From: Spirochaetaceae bacterium
GTDB lineage: Bacteria; Spirochaetota; Spirochaetia; Treponematales; Breznakiellaceae
Assembly: GCA_031265635.1 (NCBI GenBank)
Contig: JAISCK010000198.1
Span: forward strand, 1 to 29,544
Length of the DNA: 29,544 nt
Direction: 5' to 3'
A model generated the notes under the pieces. That model saw nothing but the letters and a program-made list of their open reading frames with translations. It was not told the DNA's origin and ran no database searches. A program made the translations under genes and the position numbers. Of this stretch, positions 1-7,158 are shown piece by piece (position 1 is the stretch's first letter; the number at the start of each line of letters is the position of its first letter).

Positions 1-28
1 TTATGTCCGCCTAAAGGAGTATAAAAAA

Positions 29-1609
29 ATGAACAAACACCCCTGGTACTGTTTCAAAATTGACCGGATTTTGAAACCGGCTCTTTTTGTCTTTCTTTTT
101 ATAGTGTACGCTTCGGGCCGGGCAGGCGCCCAGGTTGACGACGAGGAACTTAAGAAGGGTCAGGAACGCATAGTTTTTATCAACTATGAAGGGCCCCATG
201 CCCGTATAGAAACCCTGGGGCAGATCAAGGCCATAGGAACGGGCCTTGGCAGCGCGCTGTCTGACGGCGCGGCGCGCTCCGGCGGGGGAAACAGGTATTT
301 TGTCATTCACTCGGTTTCGGGTCCCGACGGGAACAAGATAGACGCGGATATTTTCGGGCTCGGCGTTGATGTGGGCGTTGACCATATACGGAATCTCAGG
401 CTCATCATTCAGGGCTATCTTGAAAGCGCCTATGCGTATTCAGCCAGGGACGCGGCGCTTCTGGCCGAATATGTTACCATCTATAACGCCGTATTCAGGG
501 GCAACTGGGAGTATTTCACCACCCGGTACAAGAACCCCGTGGTAAGCAATCTCAGTTCGGACAAGGCCGGGCTTTCCATACGTTTTGATGAATGGCCGGG
601 CCGTACCCTCATGGTTATACCTCTGGCTTCGGGCAGGCCCGGTTCCCTCAGCGCCGTTGACACGGGCTCCCTTTCTTCGCCGGAAGTGGTGGAGGAGATG
701 CGCCGGGAAGAGGACCGGGGCATAGAGAGCCGCCGGGATATGGTTGACCTCAAGGAAAGGGAGGCCGAAGAGGCCGAAGAAGAGGCCGCGTACCAGCGGG
801 AGGCCATACAGGAAGAAGAGCGGCGCATACAGGAAGAACAAGAGGCTATTCAACAGGAACGGGAAGCTATAGCCCAGGAAAGGCAGGAGCAGGGCGGTCA
901 GCAGACCCCGGCCCAGGCTGAGGAACTGGCGCGGCGCGAGGAAGAAGCAACAAGGCGCGAAGAGGCGCTTTCCCAGCAGCAGGAACAGCTTGAAGAACAG
1001 AGAAGCGAGGCCGAAAGGCTTGAGGAATTCGCCGGGGAAAAGGCCGCCGAAGCCCAGGAGGACAGGCAGGAGATAGCCAGGGACCAGCAGGAACTTATAG
1101 CCCAGGAGGATGCCCGCGCGGGAGCCGCGGCTTCCATGCTGGCAGTCAGGTTTACCGGGCCCGACACCAGTCTCGGAGACCTTGTCAGGGTGAACGCCGC
1201 CACAGGCGAGGAACTCAGGGCGTCCACCCTCCATACGATAAGCGGCCGCACCGTTACCCTTAAGGATGGCCGTATCTTTGCCGTGGCCGGGGAAAACAGG
1301 GGGCCGGGAGCGGTGAGGCTCATAGAACTCAGCCCCGACACTCTGGAGATGAAGGCTCAGGGCACGGATGACATACATCCTTTGAGCCTGCTCTGGGTAA
1401 ACGGCGACAACCTCTACGCCATAAGCGTTGTCGCGGACAAACTCTACCTGTCCAGGTTCAACACCAGTCTGGAACGCCAGGCCCGCTCTTCGGCAACGGT
1501 ACACGCCCAGGCGGCGCTGCTCTTTGATGGAACCATGCTCCTCACCCAGAGGGACGACGGCTCGGTGCTCATCCTCAACGCCAATGACCTCACCGAGGCC
1601 AAACGTTAG
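29..1609 (+). CDS. P83/100-family exported coiled-coil protein
   Basis: 526 residues. The N-terminus has a signal peptide (positively charged start, hydrophobic stretch about residues 17-29, likely cut after AGA at 34). Residues about 40-200 form a globular domain with the FINYEGPHARIET-type opening seen in the Borrelia P83/100 antigen family and its treponemal relatives. Residues about 220-367 are almost wholly Glu/Gln/Arg/Ala, a long coiled coil. Residues 368-526 show repeating short beta-like units (for example TLKDGRIFAVAG and LWVNGDNLYAIS) that could be a small propeller. The ATG follows a strong AAAGGAGT ribosome site. It probably lies in the periplasm or on the outer membrane. Its biochemical role is unknown even in Borrelia, where it is known as an antigen. 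A TAA at 12-14 may end an upstream gene outside the window. Confidence 0.85.
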   Translation: MNKHPWYCFKIDRILKPALFVFLFIVYASGRAGAQVDDEELKKGQERIVFINYEGPHARIETLGQIKAIGTGLGSALSDGAARSGGGNRYFVIHSVSGPDGNKIDADIFGLGVDVGVDHIRNLRLIIQGYLESAYAYSARDAALLAEYVTIYNAVFRGNWEYFTTRYKNPVVSNLSSDKAGLSIRFDEWPGRTLMVIPLASGRPGSLSAVDTGSLSSPEVVEEMRREEDRGIESRRDMVDLKEREAEEAEEEAAYQREAIQEEERRIQEEQEAIQQEREAIAQERQEQGGQQTPAQAEELARREEEATRREEALSQQQEQLEEQRSEAERLEEFAGEKAAEAQEDRQEIARDQQELIAQEDARAGAAASMLAVRFTGPDTSLGDLVRVNAATGEELRASTLHTISGRTVTLKDGRIFAVAGENRGPGAVRLIELSPDTLEMKAQGTDDIHPLSLLWVNGDNLYAISVVADKLYLSRFNTSLERQARSSATVHAQAALLFDGTMLLTQRDDGSVLILNANDLTEAKR

Positions 1610-1618
1610 GGGGAGCGC

Positions 1619-1646
1619 TTGTTTTTCCCCAAAAAGGGGATATACT
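1619..1646 (+). promoter_or_regulatory. Candidate sigma-70 promoter for the outer-membrane protein gene
   Basis: TTGTTT at 1619-1624 and TATACT at 1641-1646 are separated by 16 bases, which would start transcription near 1653. The -10 box matches consensus at 5 of 6 positions; the -35 box is weak. The site lies directly after the stop of the upstream gene, so the downstream gene can be transcribed separately as well as by read-through. Confidence 0.4.
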
Positions 1647-1662
1647 TAGGAGAAACAACATA

Positions 1663-1681
1663 TTCCCGGATTTTCCGGGAA
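1663..1681 (+). other. Perfect hairpin in the leader of the outer-membrane protein gene
   Basis: TTCCCGGA (1663-1670) and TCCGGGAA (1674-1681) form an eight-pair perfect stem with a TTT loop. It ends five bases before the GGGAGG ribosome site at 1686-1691. No T-run follows, so it is not an intrinsic terminator. A second, smaller stem (TCCCC/GGGGA around an AAAAA loop) lies at 1626-1640, inside the promoter spacer. A stem close to the 5' end is a known way to stabilise abundant outer-membrane protein mRNAs such as ompA; that role here is inference. Confidence 0.6.
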
Positions 1682-1695
1682 GGTCGGGAGGCCTT

Positions 1696-2697
1696 ATGAA
1701 TAACAGAAAGATTCTGGTTTTAGCCCTGGTTTTCGTCCTTGTTGCGGGCGCGCTTTTTGCCCAAACTATCAAACCGATCACCGATTTACAAAGGGGGGTA
1801 GAGGAATTCTCCTCGGCCATGGCCAAGGCCCTGCCCTTTAACTCGACCATGGGTCTTAACTGGTCGGACGCCTATATAGGCCAGATCGTCGGCGCCCCTC
1901 CCCACTTCGGCGCCGGTATCTTTCTTGGTTCAACCGTACTTGACTCGGGGGACATCAAAACCCTGGCAAACGCCATGTACTCCAATGTGCCGGGAGGTTA
2001 TTCGAGACTTCCCTACCCCGGCTTTGGCGCCGAGGGCCGCATAGGTGGCTTTTTGCTTCCTTTTGACGCGGGTGTCAAGATAGCGGTCCTGCCTTCGGTC
2101 TCCGATGACTTTGACCTCCACCACTTCATGGTGGGAGGCGACATACGCTACGCCATACTCAAGGGCAACGCCGCCATGCCCAAGCTATCCCTCGGCGTGG
2201 GCTTTAACTACATGAACGGCGGCATAGGCATTGATATTCCGGGAAGCCAGACCTACAATATTCCTACACTAAGCAAGACTCTTGAGCTTGCCAACCCCAG
2301 GGCCGAATTTACCTGGCAGACCCTCACTCTGGACATAAAGGCACAGATTTCCAAGACCTTTCTTATTGTTACCCCCTATCTGGGAGCGGGCCTCACCCAC
2401 GGCTGGTCAAAGGCCGGTTATGAAATCACTTCCAATCTTGACTATGACAGCACTGGTACCATAGATGACGCTGCCAAGATAGCTATAAACAATGAATTAA
2501 AAGGCCTTGGCCTTGAACCCCTGGATTTTGACGGGACAAGCGGTTTTTCGTCGATTATCAAAAACACCCAGTGGGGCATGAGGCTCTTTGGCGGCGTCGC
2601 CTTTAACCTTTCGGTAATCAAGATAGACCTTTCGGGGCTGTATAACTTTAACGACCAGTCTTTTGGCGTTACCCTGGGAACCCGTTTCCAGATGTAG
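1696..2697 (+). CDS. Probable outer-membrane beta-barrel protein
   Basis: 333 residues. A clear signal peptide (MNNRK, then a hydrophobic core, then the ALFA-Q cut near residue 22) sends it out of the cytoplasm. The mature part alternates polar and hydrophobic residues, is rich in Gly and aromatic residues, and ends in LGTRFQM, compatible with a terminal barrel strand. Segments such as LSLGVGFNYMNGG, VTPYLGAGLTHGW and IDLSGLYNFNDQSFGVTLG look like membrane beta strands. The overall look is that of treponemal outer-membrane proteins of unknown transport function. The ATG has GGGAGG four bases upstream. Its last 29 bases overlap the end of the convergent minus-strand gene. Confidence 0.75.
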   Translation: MNNRKILVLALVFVLVAGALFAQTIKPITDLQRGVEEFSSAMAKALPFNSTMGLNWSDAYIGQIVGAPPHFGAGIFLGSTVLDSGDIKTLANAMYSNVPGGYSRLPYPGFGAEGRIGGFLLPFDAGVKIAVLPSVSDDFDLHHFMVGGDIRYAILKGNAAMPKLSLGVGFNYMNGGIGIDIPGSQTYNIPTLSKTLELANPRAEFTWQTLTLDIKAQISKTFLIVTPYLGAGLTHGWSKAGYEITSNLDYDSTGTIDDAAKIAINNELKGLGLEPLDFDGTSGFSSIIKNTQWGMRLFGGVAFNLSVIKIDLSGLYNFNDQSFGVTLGTRFQM

Positions 2698-3310
2698 GGC
2701 TTTCCTGGGGTCCCGTGTCCGCGGGGCCCCGCTCAAAGCCCCGGGGCCGCAGGGCTATTACCAGATCCACTTCCGCTATGGTCGAACCGAGTTTTCCGGC
2801 GATGAGGCCGGGAGAAAAGCCTCCCCGGTACAGGTCCATAACCCGCTCGGCAAAGGGCGCTTCTTTGGGTTCAATCTGTATGCTTGAACGGATAAAGCGG
2901 GGCCTCCGGGTTTGGGAGGGCGCTCCGGGAACAGGGCCGGTTTCATCCGGCTGTTCGGGGGCCGGGCTTTCCGGCGCGGGTACAGGTCCGTTCTTGACCA
3001 CATAGCGCCTGCCCAGGGCCGCGTAGGCGTCCGCCTGGGCGTTATGCCGTTCAAGTTCGGTATGCTGGAGTTTTATCCTTTTGTCGGCGTCATCCAGGAG
3101 CCCTCGGAGACTGGTAACGCGGTCCTCGATAAGGGAAAGATCCCTGTCGGTGGCGGCGTTTATCTCGGCGACAAGCTGGTCTACCTCATCGCGGAACGCG
3201 GTGAGTATGCGGCCGGAGGCGGTGCGCCGTTTTATATAGGACCTGAAATACAGAAAGCTCAAAGCCCAGAGTATGAGAACGCCGGAAAAAACCCAATATG
3301 CCCCGTTCAT
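2669..3310 (-). CDS. SwrB/YlxL-like single-pass membrane protein
   Basis: 213 residues. One membrane helix at about residues 6-23 is followed by basic residues, a coiled-coil-like charged region (35-100), a Pro/Glu-rich linker (108-135), and a compact C-terminal segment (152-187) reading VMDLYRGGFSPGLIAGKL then EVDLVIAL. That segment matches the helix-turn-helix-like tail of Bacillus SwrB (YlxL, DUF6115-type). SwrB activates flagellar export and basal-body completion and is encoded just after sigD; here the gene lies downstream of fliA and fapA, a similar place. ATG with AGGA five bases before it, two bases after the preceding stop. Function by family resemblance and position, not by strong full-length similarity. 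It is the last gene of the motility run. Confidence 0.6.
   Translation of the reverse strand: MNGAYWVFSGVLILWALSFLYFRSYIKRRTASGRILTAFRDEVDQLVAEINAATDRDLSLIEDRVTSLRGLLDDADKRIKLQHTELERHNAQADAYAALGRRYVVKNGPVPAPESPAPEQPDETGPVPGAPSQTRRPRFIRSSIQIEPKEAPFAERVMDLYRGGFSPGLIAGKLGSTIAEVDLVIALRPRGFERGPADTGPQESPTSGNGFPG
2697..2741 (+). other. Strong hairpin at the convergent gene ends
   Basis: GGGCTTT (2697-2703) pairs with AAAGCCC (2735-2741). Inside it GGGGTCCC (2707-2714) pairs with GGGGCCCC (2723-2730) with one G-T wobble. It begins at the last base of the upstream stop codon but lacks a T-run, so it may act as an RNA 3' stem or Rho-assisted end rather than a classic intrinsic terminator. It also lies within the coding sequence of the opposing gene. 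Confidence 0.4.
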
Positions 3311-3312
3311 CG

Positions 3313-3642
3313 CTATCCTGAAAGATCAATGATCTTGCCCACCGAGGTATCCCTGATCACCGGGAGCGGGTGGTCTTCCGCGTCTTCTTCCCGCTTTTTC
3401 CGCTCCCGCTCTCCTTCCCCGCCGCCATTTTCGGCGTTTTTGTCCCTGATCCGTTCAGAGCCCTCTTCTCCCGGGTCACGGGACTCATTAACCGATTCAT
3501 TCCTTATGTCGTTCTTTTTCTGCATCTGGACGCTCTGAAGGGACTGCTGTATCGCCAGGCCCTCCCGCTGTTCCGCCTGGGCCTTGCCCACCTTGTCCAT
3601 CTGGGTAAACAGCGTCTGCAGGTCAATTGGTTGTATAGCCAT
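3313..3642 (-). CDS. Small conserved-looking motility-operon protein, unknown function
   Basis: About 109 residues if translation starts at the ATG at 3642 (MAIQPIDLQTLFTQM). An in-frame upstream start at 3678 would add 12 residues but sits further inside fapA. There is no signal peptide or membrane helix. The first 45 residues look helical (DLQTLFTQMDKVGKAQ); the middle is highly charged and probably disordered (GGGEGERERKKREED); the last residues, RDTSVGKIIDLSG, look like a short conserved docking tail. It overlaps the end of fapA by 20 bases and is followed after two bases by the SwrB-like gene, so it is translated from the same mRNA. I do not recognise a named family. Confidence 0.65.
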   Translation of the reverse strand: MAIQPIDLQTLFTQMDKVGKAQAEQREGLAIQQSLQSVQMQKKNDIRNESVNESRDPGEEGSERIRDKNAENGGGEGERERKKREEDAEDHPLPVIRDTSVGKIIDLSG

Positions 3643-5584
3643 CGGGACCTCGCTTCGCCTCGTCATCAGGTTCCTCATATTTGGTAACCCGTATCAGGCT
3701 GTTTTCAAGTATAAAGGTAACGGCCTTGTAATCGTTTCTGACATCTTCCCTGACATCCCTGATGACAATCTTGACTCCGGGATACACTTTGGAAGAAGCC
3801 GAGACCTTGCCCCTGGTCTTGAGGTTGTTGAGGTAGTCCTGCACTTCCTCAAGGTTCCTGCCCAGCTTGGCAAGTTCCCCGGTAAGCTCTTCCCGTTTAT
3901 CCATAAGTTCGTGCAAATAGGCTTCCTTGTCTTCGGGAAGGGATTTCCGCTGCTTCTTTATATTGATAAGGGTCTGGAGATTAAGTTGAATATCCTCAAG
4001 TTGCTTTTCCGAAGCGGCCTTGCTTTCCTGGAGTACGTCAAGTTTCGCCTTTTCCCTGGGGTCATAGCCCACTTCGCAGATTGTCTCGGCGCCGCCCATG
4101 GGGCTGCCTATGACCTTGGCGTTGATTTCCTCGGAGGCCCTGAGGCGGCCGCCTACTATGTGGGCCCGCTTGCCCTGGCATATAATGCGCTTGTTGGCGT
4201 CAACCTGGGAATTGACTATGCCGTCCGACACGACCACCATATTGCCCGCTTCTATGGTTCCGTTTTCGATAAAACGGGCCCAGATGGACCTTCCGGCCTT
4301 GACCGATCCTTCGTTTTTTCCGGTAATGCCCTGGTACACAATGATGTCCCCTTCGGCGTCAAGTTCGGCCTTTTCGACGGTGCCGTGGACTTCTATATTG
4401 CCCGCCGCCTTGACAGAAAAGCCGTCTTCCACATTGCCGGTGATAATCACCGTGCCGAGGAATATGATGTTTCCGGTCTTGAGGTTTACGTCGCCGTTTA
4501 CCGTATACACAGGCTCGACGTTTATTTTCGCCCCGGCCACCACTACCTGGCCGTTCATGTCGGCGATAATGGTATGGCCGTCCTCGGCCACATGGACATT
4601 TTTTCCCAGGGGCAGGGTTATGTCCCTGCCGTTCTTCGCGGGAATTATCTTGCCGCTTACCGTGTGGCCGGGTTCGCCCCGCTGGGAATCTATTTTTTTA
4701 GCCAGGGGCTGGCCTTCTACCACATTCTGAATGATATTGAGGTCCTTAAAATCAACTTTGCCGTTGGCCCCTTCCTTGAGCGTTACCTTGCTCTGGTCCG
4801 TCTCAAAGTTGTACTGCATGTAGGCGTCGTTGCCGTTTACGGGCCGCGTACCTTCGGCGACAAGCACCGCTTCCTTGTACCGGGGCCGGTCGGCAAATTC
4901 CCTGAGGAACACTTCATTGATTCCGTAGGTAACATTGTTGTTACGGAGAACGCTTAAAAAGGTTTCCGCCGAAAGATCACAGCCGCCGGGTCCCGGCGGG
5001 GTAACGTAGATGGACCCCTTCATCTCCTGGGCGCTGATTTCGACGCTGACTATGGCGTCGTTCATCGGGTTTACGGCAAAGGTTCCGGCCTTGACATAGA
5101 CGCCTGCCGCCTGCCGCACCGTCTCCCTGACCGCGTTTTCGTCTATCTCCTGGACATTCCTCGCGTGAAGGGCGTCCATGGCGTGGGACTCGCCGGCCCG
5201 CCTCCCCCTTCCCACCGGAGGAATAACCTTGAGGAAGGCCCCTTCGTGGCTGAGAAACACAAAGGCGTCGCCGTCCCTGTCCTCTATCACCGGGGAAATA
5301 AACGCTTCCTCGTCCTCTGAACGGCCTCCGCCTTTTTTCGCTTTTTTCCTGACGGCCTTTTCATAGGCCCGTATCTTCCAGTCTTTTTTGCCGGTACCGA
5401 GAAAACCCGGCGAACCCCGCTCGGCGATTTCGTATTCTATGCGCCGCAGGGATACGCCCAAAAGAACGGAAGCCTCGGCCACGGCGTCCTCAAGCGTCGC
5501 TCCCAGGGCGTCCACAGTGCGTATGGACCTGTCCCGCTCCAAGCGTTCTTTCATGAGGCCCTGAAGCTGGACAAAATCTACCAT
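3623..5584 (-). CDS. fapA: FapA-family (DUF342) protein with N-terminal Jag-N-like domain
   Basis: 653 residues. Residues about 21-74 resemble the Jag-N domain (evenly spaced T-x-E-x-A pattern, then GSPGFLGTGKK), often fused to FapA proteins. Residues about 165-520 are the DUF342 core, rich in short beta repeats with Gly turns (INVEPVYTVNGDVNLKTGN, VHGTVEKAELDAEGDIIV), expected to form a right-handed beta-helix. Residues about 525-590 are a charged coiled coil, and the C-terminus is a small beta domain. FapA proteins occur next to motility and polar-organisation genes; in Vibrio a homologue influences flagellar assembly. The gene follows fliA after 13 bases; the ATG has AGGAG upstream. Cytoplasmic, since no signal peptide is visible. 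Confidence 0.85.
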   Translation of the reverse strand: MVDFVQLQGLMKERLERDRSIRTVDALGATLEDAVAEASVLLGVSLRRIEYEIAERGSPGFLGTGKKDWKIRAYEKAVRKKAKKGGGRSEDEEAFISPVIEDRDGDAFVFLSHEGAFLKVIPPVGRGRRAGESHAMDALHARNVQEIDENAVRETVRQAAGVYVKAGTFAVNPMNDAIVSVEISAQEMKGSIYVTPPGPGGCDLSAETFLSVLRNNNVTYGINEVFLREFADRPRYKEAVLVAEGTRPVNGNDAYMQYNFETDQSKVTLKEGANGKVDFKDLNIIQNVVEGQPLAKKIDSQRGEPGHTVSGKIIPAKNGRDITLPLGKNVHVAEDGHTIIADMNGQVVVAGAKINVEPVYTVNGDVNLKTGNIIFLGTVIITGNVEDGFSVKAAGNIEVHGTVEKAELDAEGDIIVYQGITGKNEGSVKAGRSIWARFIENGTIEAGNMVVVSDGIVNSQVDANKRIICQGKRAHIVGGRLRASEEINAKVIGSPMGGAETICEVGYDPREKAKLDVLQESKAASEKQLEDIQLNLQTLINIKKQRKSLPEDKEAYLHELMDKREELTGELAKLGRNLEEVQDYLNNLKTRGKVSASSKVYPGVKIVIRDVREDVRNDYKAVTFILENSLIRVTKYEEPDDEAKRGPDGYTTN

Positions 5585-5597
5585 GCCCTCTCCTGTG

Positions 5598-6383
5598 TTA
5601 TACTATGCCCTTGCGTATATTGGTCAGTTTTGAACGGAGGCGGAGTATGGCCTTGGTGTGGAGCTGGGATACACGGGATTCTGTTACCTCTAGCACCTGG
5701 CCGATTTCTTTAAGGGTAAGGTCCTCGTAATAATACAGGACCAGTATCTTTTTTTCCTTGTCGGGAAGCTCGTTGATGGATTCGATAATGACCCGCCTGA
5801 TTTCTTCTTTTTCGACGATCACGTCGGGATTGTAGCTTGAAGGCGATTCTATGCTCTCGCCTATGGACACCTTGTCGTTCTCGTCGCCCGAAAACCAGAC
5901 ATCGCTTAAAGAGAGCACCGAGGTTCCCGAAATTTTCATTATGGTCTTGAGGAATTCGTCCTCGTTCATGCCCAGGGAATTGGCCACCTCCTGGTCCGAA
6001 GCCGTCCTTCCAAGCTGGGCTTCCAGGGAACTTATGGCGTCTTCGATTTCCTTGCTCTTCTGGCGTACTGAACGGGGCACCCAGTCGATGGAACGGAGTT
6101 CGTCAAAAATCGCCCCCCTGATGCGGGTTACCGCATAGGTCTTGAATTTTACGTTTTTATTGGGATCGAATTTATCTATGGCGTCAAGGAGCCCGAATAC
6201 CCCGAACCCCACAAGATCGTCAAATTCAACATTGTGGGGCATGCCCACGGCGACCTTGCCGGCGACGTATTTTACCAGGGGAGCGTACTGCTTGATAAAG
6301 TCTTCGCGTATTGCGGGGTTCCTGGTTTTGCGATATTTGACCCAGAGTGCTTCTTCTGTCTGCTCGTCAAGGACATTCCCCAT
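5598..6383 (-). CDS. fliA: Flagellar sigma-28 factor FliA/WhiG
   Basis: 261 residues, normal for the family. Region 2 (about 52-105) contains FDDLVGFGVFGLLDAIDKFD and the DNA-melting segment KTYAVTRIRGAIFDELRSIDWVPRSVR typical of FliA/SigD/WhiG. Region 3 lies around 110-180, and region 4 (about 205-252) has LPDKEKKILVLYYYEDLT followed by a helix-turn-helix ending ESRVSQLHTKAILRLR. It directs RNA polymerase to late flagellar and chemotaxis promoters. ATG with AAGGA upstream; it starts three bases after the stop of the preceding gene. No FlgM anti-sigma factor is in the window. Confidence 0.95.
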   Translation of the reverse strand: MGNVLDEQTEEALWVKYRKTRNPAIREDFIKQYAPLVKYVAGKVAVGMPHNVEFDDLVGFGVFGLLDAIDKFDPNKNVKFKTYAVTRIRGAIFDELRSIDWVPRSVRQKSKEIEDAISSLEAQLGRTASDQEVANSLGMNEDEFLKTIMKISGTSVLSLSDVWFSGDENDKVSIGESIESPSSYNPDVIVEKEEIRRVIIESINELPDKEKKILVLYYYEDLTLKEIGQVLEVTESRVSQLHTKAILRLRSKLTNIRKGIV

Positions 6384-6386
6384 TGG

Positions 6387-7139
6387 TTATCCTTTCTCGT
6401 CCTTCTTTAAAATAGTCTGTATGGCCTGGGCCATCTCTTTTACATTGAAATCAGCCTGCCCGGAAGTCTTTTTGCCCGGAGAAGAAACCGCCCCCGATAT
6501 TCCTCCGGCATCCGTGGGAACAAAGGCCTCTTCGCCCGGCTCTTCTTCTTCCTGGGGGACAAAGGCCGCGGACAACAGTTCCAGGTCAGGCAGCATATCA
6601 ACCGCTCCGTCCGTTTCGGGCAGAACGGGAGCATCAGAGCCGCCGCTTTGTGTGCCCGTGTCTTTAGCGTCTACAAGTGTCCCGCCATTAGTATATCCGT
6701 TTTGACCGCCCTGGTCTAGAGCCGCCGCCCTGTTTGCCCCGGTATTCGCGCTTTTTTGCCCCGGAGAAGGGGCCGGAGCGGCGGAAAACCCAGACGCCTC
6801 CCCTGTTTCAGGCGTCTCTCCTCCGGGTTCAACATACTGCCGGTCAAGGGGGGGAAGCACGCCGGTATCGTCATCCCCGTCCGCAGCGTCAATCGAAATA
6901 TCCACGTTTGAACCGGGCGCGGGGAGCCCGCTGTCGGAGTCCTGGCCTATATCAAGCAATTCGGGGACAAACTGGCTTACGGCCCAGTAGGCGAAAGAGC
7001 TGAGGAAGAAAAAAAGCCCCCCTGAAACCAGCGCCCTGATCAGGGCATAGGGGAAACCGGCATGGCTTATGATGCCGATGACAAGCGAAAGCACAAAGGC
7101 CGCCCCCGCGGCTATGACGCTTAGTTTCAGGTTGAACAC
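6387..7139 (-). CDS. Membrane protein of unknown function between flhG and fliA
   Basis: 250 residues. Two membrane helices at the N-terminus (about 6-26 and 33-56) give a short hairpin. They are followed by a long acidic, Gly/Pro/Ser-rich region (60-225) that is probably disordered and cytoplasmic, and a short amphipathic C-terminal helix (DFNVKEMAQAIQTILKKDE). This layout and position match an unnamed treponemal protein encoded between the flhG-like gene and fliA in T. pallidum; I know no function for it. The start is GTG with GGAGG six bases before it. The conserved ends and variable middle suggest a membrane tether that binds a partner through its tail. That is inference. Confidence 0.75.
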   Translation of the reverse strand: MFNLKLSVIAAGAAFVLSLVIGIISHAGFPYALIRALVSGGLFFFLSSFAYWAVSQFVPELLDIGQDSDSGLPAPGSNVDISIDAADGDDDTGVLPPLDRQYVEPGGETPETGEASGFSAAPAPSPGQKSANTGANRAAALDQGGQNGYTNGGTLVDAKDTGTQSGGSDAPVLPETDGAVDMLPDLELLSAAFVPQEEEEPGEEAFVPTDAGGISGAVSSPGKKTSGQADFNVKEMAQAIQTILKKDEKG

Positions 7140-7158
7140 CGTCTTCCTCCAAAGCCCG

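Noticed and set aside
440..1504. 354-codon minus-strand frame
   Set aside because: Antisense to the P83/100-like gene; its Leu/Phe runs are just the complement of the Glu/Lys coiled-coil codons.
3584..4957. 457-codon open frame on the plus strand
   Set aside because: It lies fully antisense to fapA, has no ribosome site and no recognisable domain; the GC-rich codon pattern of the real gene keeps the opposite frame open.
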